The translations under genes were made by a program, and so were the position numbers. From the NCBI RefSeq assembly GCF_020103695.1, contig NZ_JAHXBF010000008.1, positions 404,276 to 468,275 on the forward strand: a stretch of 64,000 nt of DNA. The letters are read 5' to 3'. The notes below the pieces were generated by a model. It worked only from the letters and a program-made list of their open reading frames with translations, did not search any database and was not told where the DNA came from. Positions 7,579 through 16,232 of the stretch are shown here, one piece after another (the first letter of the stretch is position 1; each line of letters starts with the position of its first letter). The DNA is from Hyalangium versicolor. GTDB taxonomy: Bacteria; Myxococcota; Myxococcia; Myxococcales; Myxococcaceae.

Positions 7579-9432
7579 TTACTCCTTCATGCGCACGTTG
7601 AGCTCCAGCTTCCAGCGGCCCGAGCCGTTCTTCTCCAGGCACCGCAACTCCAGGGTGCCCACCTCGGTGACCGCTGCCTGGAGGTTCACGGGCGTCAGGT
7701 CTCCATACGGCTGCGGCTGGCCCGGCAGCGTCGTCTCGATGGGGGCCAGCTCCTCCAGATCCTCCCGGCCGGCCACGTCATCGATCATGGCGCCCACCTT
7801 GTCATCGCGGCGGACCGACGAGGCGAAGAACCGGAACTGGGTGGGCTCGCCCGTGACGAGGCCGAACTCCTGTGGAGGAACGTCGGCCTGTGTGCCTTCC
7901 TCCATGCCGAAGGGAGCCACGCACAGCGCCTTCACCGGAGGCTCCATGCCAGGAACCGCCGGCATCGCCGTCTCCACGCCCACGTAGTACGCCCGAGCCG
8001 TGCCGCCGCGAATCCGCAGGCCGTGCCCCTGGCGCACCCATCCGTAGTACGCCGCGCCGCGCGCTACCGAGAGGTCCAGGTCCGCTCCTTCCAACTCCTT
8101 GGCCGGAGCGCCCCCGTCCGCGGTGAGCCAGCTGTTCAGCACCTCCATGACACGGGCCTTGAGTGGACCCGCCTTGAAGACGCCACCATTGAAGAGGACC
8201 GCCGTCGGGTGGAGGAAGGTCTTGCCGCCCACATCCACCGGAGCATCCGGCGAGGAAGCCAGTGCCTGGGCCTGCCGCGTGAGGAACGCAGCCAGGTGCC
8301 GCGTCACCCCGGCATCCTGCGCGTACGGCAGTGCCATCTGCGCCAGACCCGTGCGGCGCGCCGTGCGCGGCAACTCCGTCACCGGCGTGGCCGGGAAGAA
8401 GCCGTCCGTGAGCAGCTTGTCCAGCTCCTCTCGGGCCAGCTCCGTGCGCAGTGTGCTTCCAATCAGCGACGAACCCCGGCCCGGGATGGAGATGGGCGCC
8501 CGCGCCAGCTTCGGATCTCCGTACAGCGTCTCCTTCGCCTGCCGACACCCATAGGTCAGCGCGTTGAACTGCCACGCATCCAGCTTCTTGCCCTCGGCAG
8601 TCATCCGCTGGTTCAGCGTGTGCGCCAGCGCCAGGTCCATGTTGTCGCCGCCCAGCAGGATGTGGTCGCCCACCGCCACACGGACCAGCTCCACCTCGCC
8701 ATCCCGCTCACGCACGGTGATGACCGAGAAGTCCGAGGTGCCACCGCCCACGTCCACCACCAGGATCACCTCGCCGGGCTTCATCTTCTTCCGGAAGCCC
8801 TCGCCCTGCGCCTCCAGCCACGAGTAGAGCGCGGCCTGCGGCTCCTCCAGCAGCGTCAGGTTCGGAATGCCCGCGGCCTGCGCCGCCTCCAGCGTCAGCT
8901 CGCGCGCCGCCGCATCAAAGGATGCGGGGACGGTGATGATCACGTCCTGCTGGGCCAGCGCATTGCCGGCCTCCTCACGCGTGCGCGCGAACGTGTGGTC
9001 CCACGCCTCGCGCATGTGGCGCAGGTAGCGCGCCGAGGCCTCCAGCGGAGACACCCGCTGCACCTCGGGCGGAGCCTGCCACGGCAGCATCGCCGAGCGC
9101 CGGTCCACTCCCGGGTGGCTCAGCCAGCTCTTCGCCGACGACACCAGCCGCGTGGGCACCTTCGCCCCGTGGGAGCGAGCAAACTCGCCCACCACCGTGG
9201 TGGCGTCCGGCTTCCACGGCAGCCCCAGGCTCCCGGCAGGGAACTCCTGCTCGCCGGCCAGATAGAGGAAGGAGGGCAGCAACGTGCGAGCCTCCAGCGT
9301 GCCCGGCGCCGTCAGCTGCGGAATGGGCAGCATGGACTGCGTCGAGCCCCGAGGCTTGCCGTCCTCCAGGTTGAAGTACGACACCGCGCAGTGCGTGGTG
9401 CCCAGATCGATGCCGATCGCGTAGCGGGCCAT
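7579..9432 (-). CDS. Hsp70-family protein (short paralogue)
   Basis: A 617-residue Hsp70-like ATPase, paralogous to the downstream gene. It shares IGIDLGTTHCAVS at the N-terminus, VVDVGGGTSDF near residue 222, FNGGVFKAGPL near 415 and the stretch RGAAYYG.VRQGHGLRIRGG. It ends in a beta-type domain (AVTEVGTLELRCLEKNGSGRWKLEL) that is also found in the longer paralogue, where it precedes the extra C-terminal domain. The helical lid of DnaK is absent. It lies between DUF2760 and the 925-residue Hsp70 in the same operon. A physical complex of the two ATPases with the DUF2760 protein is a reasonable inference but is not shown here. Confidence 0.85.
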   Translation of the reverse strand: MARYAIGIDLGTTHCAVSYFNLEDGKPRGSTQSMLPIPQLTAPGTLEARTLLPSFLYLAGEQEFPAGSLGLPWKPDATTVVGEFARSHGAKVPTRLVSSAKSWLSHPGVDRRSAMLPWQAPPEVQRVSPLEASARYLRHMREAWDHTFARTREEAGNALAQQDVIITVPASFDAAARELTLEAAQAAGIPNLTLLEEPQAALYSWLEAQGEGFRKKMKPGEVILVVDVGGGTSDFSVITVRERDGEVELVRVAVGDHILLGGDNMDLALAHTLNQRMTAEGKKLDAWQFNALTYGCRQAKETLYGDPKLARAPISIPGRGSSLIGSTLRTELAREELDKLLTDGFFPATPVTELPRTARRTGLAQMALPYAQDAGVTRHLAAFLTRQAQALASSPDAPVDVGGKTFLHPTAVLFNGGVFKAGPLKARVMEVLNSWLTADGGAPAKELEGADLDLSVARGAAYYGWVRQGHGLRIRGGTARAYYVGVETAMPAVPGMEPPVKALCVAPFGMEEGTQADVPPQEFGLVTGEPTQFRFFASSVRRDDKVGAMIDDVAGREDLEELAPIETTLPGQPQPYGDLTPVNLQAAVTEVGTLELRCLEKNGSGRWKLELNVRMKE

Positions 9433-9457
9433 ACTCGGCGTCAGCTCCTTGCCGAGC

Positions 9458-10051
9458 TCAGGGGAGCTCGACCTCAGCAGGGGCCAGCACGCGCGGATCC
9501 AGCGCCGGGCTGACCGTGGGGAACTTCACCTCCGTCGTCACCCAGCCGTGGTGCTTGAGCGAGCCCGTATAAGGAGGCTGCCCGGCCACGTTGCCGGTGA
9601 GGCGGATGCGCTGCGCATCGAAGCCGGCGGGCACGGGGACGCTCGCCCCCTCGGACTCCGGCAGGATGGGCTTCAGCGCCAGGTACTGCTGCACCACCTT
9701 CCGGCACCCCTCGTGGACGATGCGGGCCGCCGCCCCCACGTCCGCGTCCGGGAACCCCGCCACATTCTCCTGGAGGAAGTCGATGAGCCGGCCCTCCCGC
9801 TGCAGCATGGACAACAGCGCCAGCGCCGAGGCGTGTTCCCGCTCGGGAGGTAGGGCAGGGGGCGGCTCGGGCTTGGGCTCGGGTTTGGGCAGGGCCGGGG
9901 TGGCGGGACCCGCCCCCAGCGTGCCGGCGTCATAGGCCTGGCTCAGCGGGTGGACGGCCTGGGCAAAGGGCCCGGAGACCAGCACCCTCCAGAAGCAGAG
10001 GAACGCCAGCCACAAGCGGGCAAAGAACGAAAGTGATGGCTGCTCGGTCAT
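9458..10051 (-). CDS. DUF2760 domain protein, first gene of Hsp70 operon
   Basis: 197 residues from the ATG at 10051. This start was chosen because the 22 codons upstream of it are not protein-like and the start gives MTEQPSLSFFARLWLAFLCFWRVL, an amphipathic or membrane-associating N-terminus. A Pro/Lys-rich linker (PKPEPKPEPPP, about residues 53-68) joins it to a C-terminal domain matching DUF2760. Landmarks are SALALLSMLQREGRLIDFLQE, DVGAAARIVHEGCRKVV and the terminal GSLKHHGWVTTEVKFP. DUF2760 is a family of unknown function that is repeatedly found beside Hsp70-like genes. Here it is followed by two of them at gaps of 25 and 24 bp. It may serve as membrane anchor or cofactor of the Hsp70 pair (inference). 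Confidence 0.85.
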   Translation of the reverse strand: MTEQPSLSFFARLWLAFLCFWRVLVSGPFAQAVHPLSQAYDAGTLGAGPATPALPKPEPKPEPPPALPPEREHASALALLSMLQREGRLIDFLQENVAGFPDADVGAAARIVHEGCRKVVQQYLALKPILPESEGASVPVPAGFDAQRIRLTGNVAGQPPYTGSLKHHGWVTTEVKFPTVSPALDPRVLAPAEVELP

Positions 10052-10106
10052 CGGCCCCGGATAACAAAGCCCGGAGCCTTTGCAATTCGGTTGTGGCCAA
10101 AATGCA

Positions 10107-10136
10107 AAGGGCCTCACTGTCTCCAGTGAGGCCCTT
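10107..10136 (-). terminator. Terminator downstream of tRNA-Ala
   Basis: A perfect 13-bp inverted repeat (AAGGGCCTCACTG / CAGTGAGGCCCTT) with a 4-base loop lies 10 bp past the tRNA 3' end. On the minus strand it is followed by a T-rich stretch (TTTGCATTTTGG). It is a convincing intrinsic terminator for the tRNA, and it separates the tRNA from the DUF2760/Hsp70 operon that starts 55 bp further on. Confidence 0.85.
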
Positions 10137-10146
10137 CGTCACTTCT

Positions 10147-10222
<76 letters not shown>

Positions 10223-10349
10223 ATACCACCCTGTAACCGCCTGCTTGCTGCTCAAAATCGATCAGTTTGGGCGCTGATCAAGTGGAACGGGCAGATACCG
10301 GACCCCTGTGAGGCTGTCAAGCGAGAGGTAGGAATCCTCCTTCTCCCAT

Positions 10350-10378
10350 TTGACGCAGAGCATGGCGGGTGTCATAAA
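10350..10378 (+). promoter_or_regulatory. Sigma-70 type promoter of the TPR gene
   Basis: TTGACG (-35, 10350-10355) and CATAAA (-10, 10373-10378) are separated by exactly 17 bp. They match the housekeeping consensus at 5/6 and 4/6 positions. The predicted start of transcription near 10385 leaves a leader of about 23 nt before the ATG at 10408. Slightly upstream (about 10260-10279) lies an inverted repeat GATCAG/CTGATC of unknown meaning. Confidence 0.6.
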
Positions 10379-10407
10379 AACTCTCCTTCCCAGGCGCATC
10401 TTCCGGA

Positions 10408-12780
10408 ATGTCTACCCTCCCCATGAAGACGTTGAGCCCGGCCGAGCTCGCGAAGCTGGAGCACTCGTTCGCCGCTGACCCGTCATCCGACGCTTACAAG
10501 CCGCTCGCCGAGGCATACCTCGGTATGGGCCGCTTCATGGAGGCGATGGTCGTCTGCAAGAAGGGCGTCAAGGCGCACCCGAATGCGGCCGACCCCCGCC
10601 TCCTGCTTGCGCGCGTCTACCTCCAGCAAGGTAAGGACAAGAAGGCCCTCGAGGAGGCGCTCGGCGCCCTCCAGGTCCAGCCCACCGATAAGTCGTCGCT
10701 GCGCATGGTGGGCATGCTGCAACTGAAGACCGGTGAGTCCGACCCCGGCAAGGCCAATCTCCTCAAGGCATGGGAGTCGGATCCGAACGACGCGGAGACG
10801 CTCACCCTGCTGCAGCAGTACAAGGTGGAGATGCCCAAGCCCGTGGCCCCGGTGGTCGTTGCGCCGGTGGCTCCGGTCGCCGCACCGGTGGCGGTTGCGC
10901 CCGTCGCGGCCGCACCTCAGGCGCCCGTTGCCGCGCCCCAGGCTGTCGCGGCCCCTGTCGCCACCGCGAGCCCCGCAGCCCGCGCCCCCGCGGCAGGTGC
11001 TCCGGTTCGTCCGATTCCCACGGGGACTCAGCCCGGTGCTGCCCGTCCCGCTCCCCGCCGCCCCGTCGTCGTCGAAGAGGTGGACGAGGATGATGACGAC
11101 GAGGCCAGCTCGCGCCGCCGGCCCGCCAAGCAGAGCGGGTCGAGCAAGTTCATCACGCTCGGGCTCTTCGTCGTGGTGGTGTGCTCCACCATCGGCTACG
11201 CGTGGTACTCGAGCCACACCAAGAAGCTCAACCGCGAGTACAAGAAGCACCTGGACGCGGCTACCGAGCAGCTCAAGCACGACTCGTTCGCCTCCTATAA
11301 GAAGGCCTGCGAGGAGGCGGACCTGGCCCTCGAGGTCTACTCGGACGGCACCGCCGCTCACGGCTACCTGGCCTACGCCTGGGCCATCCGCTGGGGCGAG
11401 CACGGTGGCGGCGACGATGCGCGCCGCAAGGCCGAGGAGCACCTGGAGGCAGCCAAGAAGGGCAACGAGGTCAGCTCGCACCTGTATGCCGCCGAGGCCC
11501 TCATCAAGACGTACGGTGGCAAGGGCAAGGAGGCCCTGGGCGCGCTCGAGGAGCGCGTGAAGGCCTTTGACGCTCAGGGCAAGGCCAGCTCCCTGCTGTA
11601 CCTGACGCTGGGCCTCATCCAGATGAACGCGGGCGACCTGGAGCACGCGCGCGACAGCCTGGACAAGGCGCACAACCTGGCCCCGGACGATCCGCGCATC
11701 TACGCCGGCCTGGGCGCCGTGTACCGCCGGCTCGGCCAGGACGGCACCGCCTTCCAGCAGTACGACTTCGCGCTGCGCTACGAGAAGGACCACCCCGAGT
11801 CCGTGCTCGGCAAGTCGCTGCTCATCCTCGACCAGGACAACCCCAGCTTCGATCTCTATGAGCTGGCGGCCAAGATGCTCAAGAAGCTGCTCGACACGGA
11901 TCCGCCGCCGTCGCCTCGGCAGTTGGCCGCCGCGCAGGTGGCGCGCTCGCTGCTGATCAGCCGCGTCTCGCTGGCGATGGCCGACCAGAAGCCGGAGATC
12001 CAGACCAAGCTCTCCGAAGCCACGGGCGTGCCCACGGACAAGGAGAAGGCCCGCCAGCAGATGCAGAAGGCCGAGCAGGATGGCTTCGCGCTGGACAAGA
12101 CCAACCCCGAGCTGAACCTCATCAAGGGCCGCCGGCTGATGATCGAGGGACAGCCCGACCAGGCCGTGACCGCCATTCGCGAGGCCATCAAGCTGGACAG
12201 CACCCGAGCCCAGTTCTACGTGGAGCTGGCCAAGGCGCTCATGGCCAAGCCGGGCGGCGAGAAGGAGGCCGCCGAGGCGCTGACCACCGCCCTCAAGACG
12301 ATGGGCGACAGCCCCAAGCTGGTGGTGATGCTGGGCAACGCCTACCGCCGCCAGGGCAAGCTGGACGACGCCCTCACGCAGTATCAGCGCGCGGTGAAGG
12401 ATCCGAAGGCCAAGAACCCCGAGGCGCGTCTGGCCATGGGCGCCATCTACCGGGAGCGCTCCGACTGGGACAAGGCCAAGGATCAGCTCGAGAAGGCCAT
12501 CCAGGAGTTCATCGGTCAGCCGGACCGGGCCGCACTGGCGCTCACGGAGCTGGGCCGCGTGTACCAGGGCAAGGGTGACGCGACCAAGGCCGAGGAGTAC
12601 TTCCAGAAGGCCATCGAATCGGATGGCAGCTACGGGCCGGCCTACTACTTCTACGCCACCATGCTCAGCAAGGACCGCAAGCAGACCGACAAGGTCCGGA
12701 TGCTGGCGCAGGAGTACCTGAAGCTCGAGCCCAAGGGTGAGCACGCCCCCGAGTTGCAGCGCCTGGCGTCCGGTGGATAG
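10408..12780 (+). CDS. TPR-repeat membrane protein
   Basis: 790 residues. The N-terminal 145 residues hold TPR-like helices (PLAEAYLGMGRFMEAMVVC, DPRLLLARVYLQQGKDKKALEEAL). A Pro/Ala/Val-rich linker (about 144-215) and an acidic run (EEVDEDDDDE) lead to one membrane segment (about 248-268). A long second TPR array (about 290-785) contains repeated units such as PDDPRIYAGLGAVYRRLGQ and NPEARLAMGAIYRERSDWDKA. The topology suggests a cytoplasmic linker and an extracytoplasmic TPR array, or the reverse. TPR proteins of this kind act as assembly scaffolds, and no enzyme domain is visible. No strong ribosome-binding site precedes the ATG at 10408, and an in-frame ATG at 10423 is possible. It is transcribed from the promoter at 10350-10378. 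Confidence 0.85.
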   Translation: MSTLPMKTLSPAELAKLEHSFAADPSSDAYKPLAEAYLGMGRFMEAMVVCKKGVKAHPNAADPRLLLARVYLQQGKDKKALEEALGALQVQPTDKSSLRMVGMLQLKTGESDPGKANLLKAWESDPNDAETLTLLQQYKVEMPKPVAPVVVAPVAPVAAPVAVAPVAAAPQAPVAAPQAVAAPVATASPAARAPAAGAPVRPIPTGTQPGAARPAPRRPVVVEEVDEDDDDEASSRRRPAKQSGSSKFITLGLFVVVVCSTIGYAWYSSHTKKLNREYKKHLDAATEQLKHDSFASYKKACEEADLALEVYSDGTAAHGYLAYAWAIRWGEHGGGDDARRKAEEHLEAAKKGNEVSSHLYAAEALIKTYGGKGKEALGALEERVKAFDAQGKASSLLYLTLGLIQMNAGDLEHARDSLDKAHNLAPDDPRIYAGLGAVYRRLGQDGTAFQQYDFALRYEKDHPESVLGKSLLILDQDNPSFDLYELAAKMLKKLLDTDPPPSPRQLAAAQVARSLLISRVSLAMADQKPEIQTKLSEATGVPTDKEKARQQMQKAEQDGFALDKTNPELNLIKGRRLMIEGQPDQAVTAIREAIKLDSTRAQFYVELAKALMAKPGGEKEAAEALTTALKTMGDSPKLVVMLGNAYRRQGKLDDALTQYQRAVKDPKAKNPEARLAMGAIYRERSDWDKAKDQLEKAIQEFIGQPDRAALALTELGRVYQGKGDATKAEEYFQKAIESDGSYGPAYYFYATMLSKDRKQTDKVRMLAQEYLKLEPKGEHAPELQRLASGG

Positions 12781-12798
12781 CGCTGCCGGTATCTTCGA

Positions 12799-12824
12799 CA
12801 AGCGGCGCTGATAGGCGCTGCTTG
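12799..12824 (+). terminator. Candidate terminator after the TPR gene
   Basis: A 9-bp stem (CAAGCGGCG / CGCTGCTTG, one G-U pair) with an 8-base loop starts 19 bp after the TPR stop codon. There is no T-tract. It could separate the TPR gene from ctaB, which starts at 12875. Confidence 0.4.
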
Positions 12825-12874
12825 CCGCCGGGCCGGGATGGCTGTATGGGAGGGGGCGCTCGGGGAGGGGGTGT

Positions 12875-13822
12875 ATGTCCCACCCGGGTTTCACCGCGCC
12901 GGCAGCAAGCCTGTCGAGCCCCACCCCTGGAGTCTGCGTGAGCGCGCGCGCCGTGTCCCTGTCCAACACCGCAAGTGACCTGGTGTCCCTCACCAAGCCG
13001 AGGCTCTCCAGCCTGGTGCTGGCGACCACGGCCGGAGGCGTATGGCTGGCGCCGGGTGAGCTGTCCGTGCCGAGAGCCCTGGTGACGATGCTGGCCACCG
13101 CTGGCACGGTGGCGGCCGCCAACACGCTCAACTGCTACATCGAGCGGCACAGCGACCGGTTCATGGCGCGCACGCGCAATCGGCCGTTGCCCTCGGGGCG
13201 CATGGAGCCGGGCGTGGCGCTGTGGTTCGGCCTGTCGCTGGCGGCCGTGTCGCTGCCCGCGCTGGCGCTGGGAGCCAACCTGCTCACCGCCGGCCTGGGC
13301 CTGCTGGCCTTCCTGAGCTACGTGCTGGTGTACACGCCGCTGAAGGCGCGCACGTCCGCGGCCATGTTGGTGGGCGCGGTGCCGGGAGCGCTGCCTCCGC
13401 TCATGGGGTGGACGGCTGTGACGGGACAGGTGGACAGCGGGGGCTTTGTCCTCTTCTCGATCCTCTTCCTGTGGCAAATCCCCCACTTTCTGGCCATCGC
13501 GCTGTTCCGCAAAGAGGAGTACGCGGCGGCGGGGCTCAAGTCCGTGCCGCTGGAGCGCGGGGACGAGTCCAGCCGGGCGCAGATCGTCCTCTACCTGGTG
13601 GCGCTCGTGCCGATGACGCTGCTGCCGTACCAGCTCCACATCGCCGGGGCTTGGTACCTGGTGGTGGCCGCGCTGCTCGGCCTGGGCTTCATGGCGCTGG
13701 GAGCGTGGGGTTTCTTCCGCCAGTTGGGGAAGCATTGGGCTCGACAGACGTTCTTCTTCTCGCTGCTCTACCTCACGGGCCTCTTCGCCGCGCTGATGCT
13801 CGACAGCGGTATGCATGTCTAG
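12875..13822 (+). CDS. ctaB: Heme O synthase (protoheme IX farnesyltransferase)
   Basis: A 315-residue UbiA-superfamily prenyltransferase of the inner membrane. It adds a farnesyl group to protoheme IX to make heme O for heme-copper oxidases. Visible features are the early LTKPR motif, the first polar loop with FMARTRNRPLPSG (the family's D/N-rich prenyl-diphosphate site, here with ERHSD in place of the usual D-x3-D), the second loop YTPLKARTSAAMLVGAVPGALPPLMGW, LWQIPHFLAIALF, and about nine hydrophobic helices. GGGAGGGGGTGT precedes the ATG. The first 30 residues are an extra hydrophilic leader. Oxidase structural genes are not in the window. The next gene encodes a copper-site-like lipoprotein, in keeping with a respiratory theme. 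Confidence 0.93.
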   Translation: MSHPGFTAPAASLSSPTPGVCVSARAVSLSNTASDLVSLTKPRLSSLVLATTAGGVWLAPGELSVPRALVTMLATAGTVAAANTLNCYIERHSDRFMARTRNRPLPSGRMEPGVALWFGLSLAAVSLPALALGANLLTAGLGLLAFLSYVLVYTPLKARTSAAMLVGAVPGALPPLMGWTAVTGQVDSGGFVLFSILFLWQIPHFLAIALFRKEEYAAAGLKSVPLERGDESSRAQIVLYLVALVPMTLLPYQLHIAGAWYLVVAALLGLGFMALGAWGFFRQLGKHWARQTFFFSLLYLTGLFAALMLDSGMHV

Positions 13823-13885
13823 CAGGCCGCTGAAGGGCCGCTGCCGCCGAAGCCTGACCCCCTGTTCGACTAGGAGAGATCTCCC

Positions 13886-14680
13886 ATGAAGCTGCGCACG
13901 TTCAGCCTCGCCATGCTGGGGGCCGCGGGATTGGTGATCCTGCCGGCCTGTAAGAAGGACGAGGCGCCGGCCGCGCCCACGACTCCCACCGCCGAGGCCA
14001 AGCCCACGACTCCCACCGCTGAGGCGAAGGCGCCTCCCGCTCCCGCTGGGAACAGCACCATCCACGGCGTGGTGAAGTTCACCGGCACCGCCCCGGCTCC
14101 GGCCGATATCGCCCCGAGCTCGGATCCGGCCTGCGAGGGCATGGCGACGAAGGATCAGCCGGTGATGGTGAAGGACGGCAAGCTGCAGAATGTGTTGGTG
14201 CGGGTGAAGGGCACCGTGGCGGGCGCCCCTGCCGCGAGCGCGTCCAGCCCGCCGGTCGTCGTCGACCAGCTGAAGTGCACCTACACCCCGCGAGTGCTGG
14301 GCGCTCAGGCCGGCCAGCCCATCCAGGTGAAGAACAGCGACCAGACGTTGCACAACGTCCGCGCCGTGGCGGGCACCAAGCCCATCTTCAACGTGGCGCA
14401 GCCGCCGTCCATGCCGCCGGTGACCAAGCCCGCGCCCTCCGAGGCAGAGATTGTCCAGCTCAAGTGCGACGTGCACCCGTGGATGAAGGCCTTCGTGGTC
14501 GTCAGCCAGCACCCATACTTCTCCACCACGGGCGAGGATGGCGCCTTCAACATCACCGGCCTGCCCGCGGGCACGTACACGATCGAGGCGTGGCATGAGA
14601 CTCTCGGCACGAAGACGGCCGAGGTCACCGTGAAGGACGGAGAGACGGCGGAGACTTCGTTCGAGTTCACCGCAGGCTAG
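13886..14680 (+). CDS. Cupredoxin-like lipoprotein (amicyanin-type copper motif)
   Basis: 264 residues with a lipoprotein signal ending ILPAC (Cys22). A tandem PTTPTAEAK repeat forms the linker. The core has the copper-ligand pattern of type 1 cupredoxins: a His in QTLHNVRA (about residue 155) and C-D-V-H-P-W-M (about 194-200), the same Cys-x2-His-Pro-x-Met spacing as amicyanin. A C-terminal segment (DGAFNITGLPAGTYTIEAWHE) is a carboxypeptidase-regulatory-like beta-sandwich. AGGAGAG precedes the ATG. It lies 63 bp after ctaB and 10 bp before the lipase-maturation-factor gene, so an operon is likely. It could act as a periplasmic electron carrier or copper chaperone (inference). Copper binding rests on the motif alone. 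Confidence 0.8.
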   Translation: MKLRTFSLAMLGAAGLVILPACKKDEAPAAPTTPTAEAKPTTPTAEAKAPPAPAGNSTIHGVVKFTGTAPAPADIAPSSDPACEGMATKDQPVMVKDGKLQNVLVRVKGTVAGAPAASASSPPVVVDQLKCTYTPRVLGAQAGQPIQVKNSDQTLHNVRAVAGTKPIFNVAQPPSMPPVTKPAPSEAEIVQLKCDVHPWMKAFVVVSQHPYFSTTGEDGAFNITGLPAGTYTIEAWHETLGTKTAEVTVKDGETAETSFEFTAG

Positions 14681-14690
14681 TTGCACGCGT

Positions 14691-16232
14691 GTGAGCTCGG
14701 GGGACGCTCACGCTGACTCCCTGCCGCTCTCCTCAGGGGAGGGCAGGGGACTGGCCCGGGTCCGCTGGCTGTACCTGCGCGGGCTCGGGCTCATCTTCTG
14801 TCTCGCCTTCGCTTCGCTCCTGCCCCAACTCTCGGGGTTGATGGGGCCGGACGGTCTGGAGCCCGCGGCTGCGTGGCTCGACTGGGCTCGGGCGCAGTTG
14901 GGGCCTGAGCGCTTCCTGCGCCTGCCGACGCTCCTGTGGCTGTTTGGTGCGAGCAACGGAGCCCTCTGGGGGCTCGGGCTTGCCGGGCTGGCGTGTGGCG
15001 CACTGCTCGTAGCCAATGTGGCGCCCCGCTGGGCCCTGGTGGGCGCGTGGGCCTGCTACCTGTCGCTCACAATCGTGGGCGGCGACTTCCTGAGCTTTCA
15101 GTGGGATGTGCTGCTGCTGGAGGCCGCGCTGGTCTCCTTGCCGCTCGCGCCCGGACATCTTTTCCCGCGCCGGAGCGTGCCCGAGCCTCGCCGGGGAGCC
15201 CTCCTCCTCGTGTGCTTCCTGCTGCTCCGGCTGATGGTCATGTCCGGGCTGGTGAAGCTCTTCAGTGGGGATCCGACGTGGCGCAACCTCACGGCGCTCG
15301 AGTTCCACTACTGGACCCAGCCACTGCCCAACGTCATCGCGTACTTCGTCGATCATCTCCCCGCAGGGCTCCACCGCGCGAGCGTGGCGGTGATGCTCGT
15401 CATCGAGCTCCTCGCGCCGTTCCTCCTCTTCGGGCCGCGACGGGTCCGGCTCGTGGGAGCGGGAGCGCTCGTGGCCCTGCAAGTGGGCATCATCACCACG
15501 GGGAACTACGGGTTCTTCAACCTGCTGACGATCGTGCTGTGTCTCTCCGCGCTCGATGATGGAGTGCTGATGCGCTGGCGGATCTTCCAGCGTCTCTCTC
15601 CTGAGCTCCCTCCGATGGGACGCCATCCCCGTGTGTGGGCCGCGGCATTCGTGGGCTTCGCGGCCGTGTACGCTGTCCTCGGGTTGTCATCGGATGTGGA
15701 GCGCCTGAGTGGCGCGTCCCTGCCCGCACCGGTGAGATGGACGCTGCGCCAGCTCGCGGGCCTGCGCAGCATCAACACCTATGGCCTCTTCGCGGTGATG
15801 ACCACGGAGCGCCGGGAAATCGTCCTCGAAGGCAGCACTGACGGGCAGACCTGGCGCGAGTACCTCCTGCACTGGCGCCCCGGGCTCGTGGACCAGGCGC
15901 CGCGCTTCGTGGCACCCCATCAGCCTCGGCTCGACTGGCAGATGTGGTTCGCCTCGCTCTCCCGCTGCGCGGACAACCCCTGGCTGCTCCAACTCCAGCA
16001 GAAGCTCCTCCAGGGAGACCCAACCGTACGAGGCTTCTTCCGCGAGGACCCCTTCCCCGAAACCCCGCCGCGCTTCGTGCGCACGCTCTTCTTCGATTAC
16101 CGCTTCACGGACCTCGCCACGTGGCGGACCACGGGCGCCTACTGGACTCGGAACGAATTGGGGCCGTACTGCCCGCCTCTTACGCTTGAGGCTGGGCAAC
16201 TGCGGCGGGTGGACCTGCCCGCTGAACGCTGA
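14691..16232 (+). CDS. Lipase maturation factor (LMF) family membrane protein
   Basis: A 513-residue polytopic membrane protein of the family that includes vertebrate lipase maturation factor 1. Diagnostic stretches are GGDFLSFQWDVLLLEA, MSGLVKLFSGDPTWRNLTALEFHYWTQPLPN and GNYGFFNLLT. The C-terminal soluble domain has WQMWFASLS and the end-of-family pattern RFVRTLFFDYRFT. About ten hydrophobic segments cover residues 25-350. Translation is expected from a GTG at 14691, ten bases after the previous stop. Its 3' end overlaps the convergent histidine kinase gene by 53 bp. The bacterial role is not established. Assistance in folding or secretion of disulfide-containing exoenzymes is a guess from the eukaryotic homologue. 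Confidence 0.85.
   Translation: MSSGDAHADSLPLSSGEGRGLARVRWLYLRGLGLIFCLAFASLLPQLSGLMGPDGLEPAAAWLDWARAQLGPERFLRLPTLLWLFGASNGALWGLGLAGLACGALLVANVAPRWALVGAWACYLSLTIVGGDFLSFQWDVLLLEAALVSLPLAPGHLFPRRSVPEPRRGALLLVCFLLLRLMVMSGLVKLFSGDPTWRNLTALEFHYWTQPLPNVIAYFVDHLPAGLHRASVAVMLVIELLAPFLLFGPRRVRLVGAGALVALQVGIITTGNYGFFNLLTIVLCLSALDDGVLMRWRIFQRLSPELPPMGRHPRVWAAAFVGFAAVYAVLGLSSDVERLSGASLPAPVRWTLRQLAGLRSINTYGLFAVMTTERREIVLEGSTDGQTWREYLLHWRPGLVDQAPRFVAPHQPRLDWQMWFASLSRCADNPWLLQLQQKLLQGDPTVRGFFREDPFPETPPRFVRTLFFDYRFTDLATWRTTGAYWTRNELGPYCPPLTLEAGQLRRVDLPAER

Noticed and set aside
5068..9513. A 1,481-codon open frame on the plus strand opposite the two Hsp70 genes
   Set aside because: It is Arg/Gly/Ala/His-rich with no domain and mirrors the codon bias of the well-supported Hsp70 genes, a known artefact of high GC.
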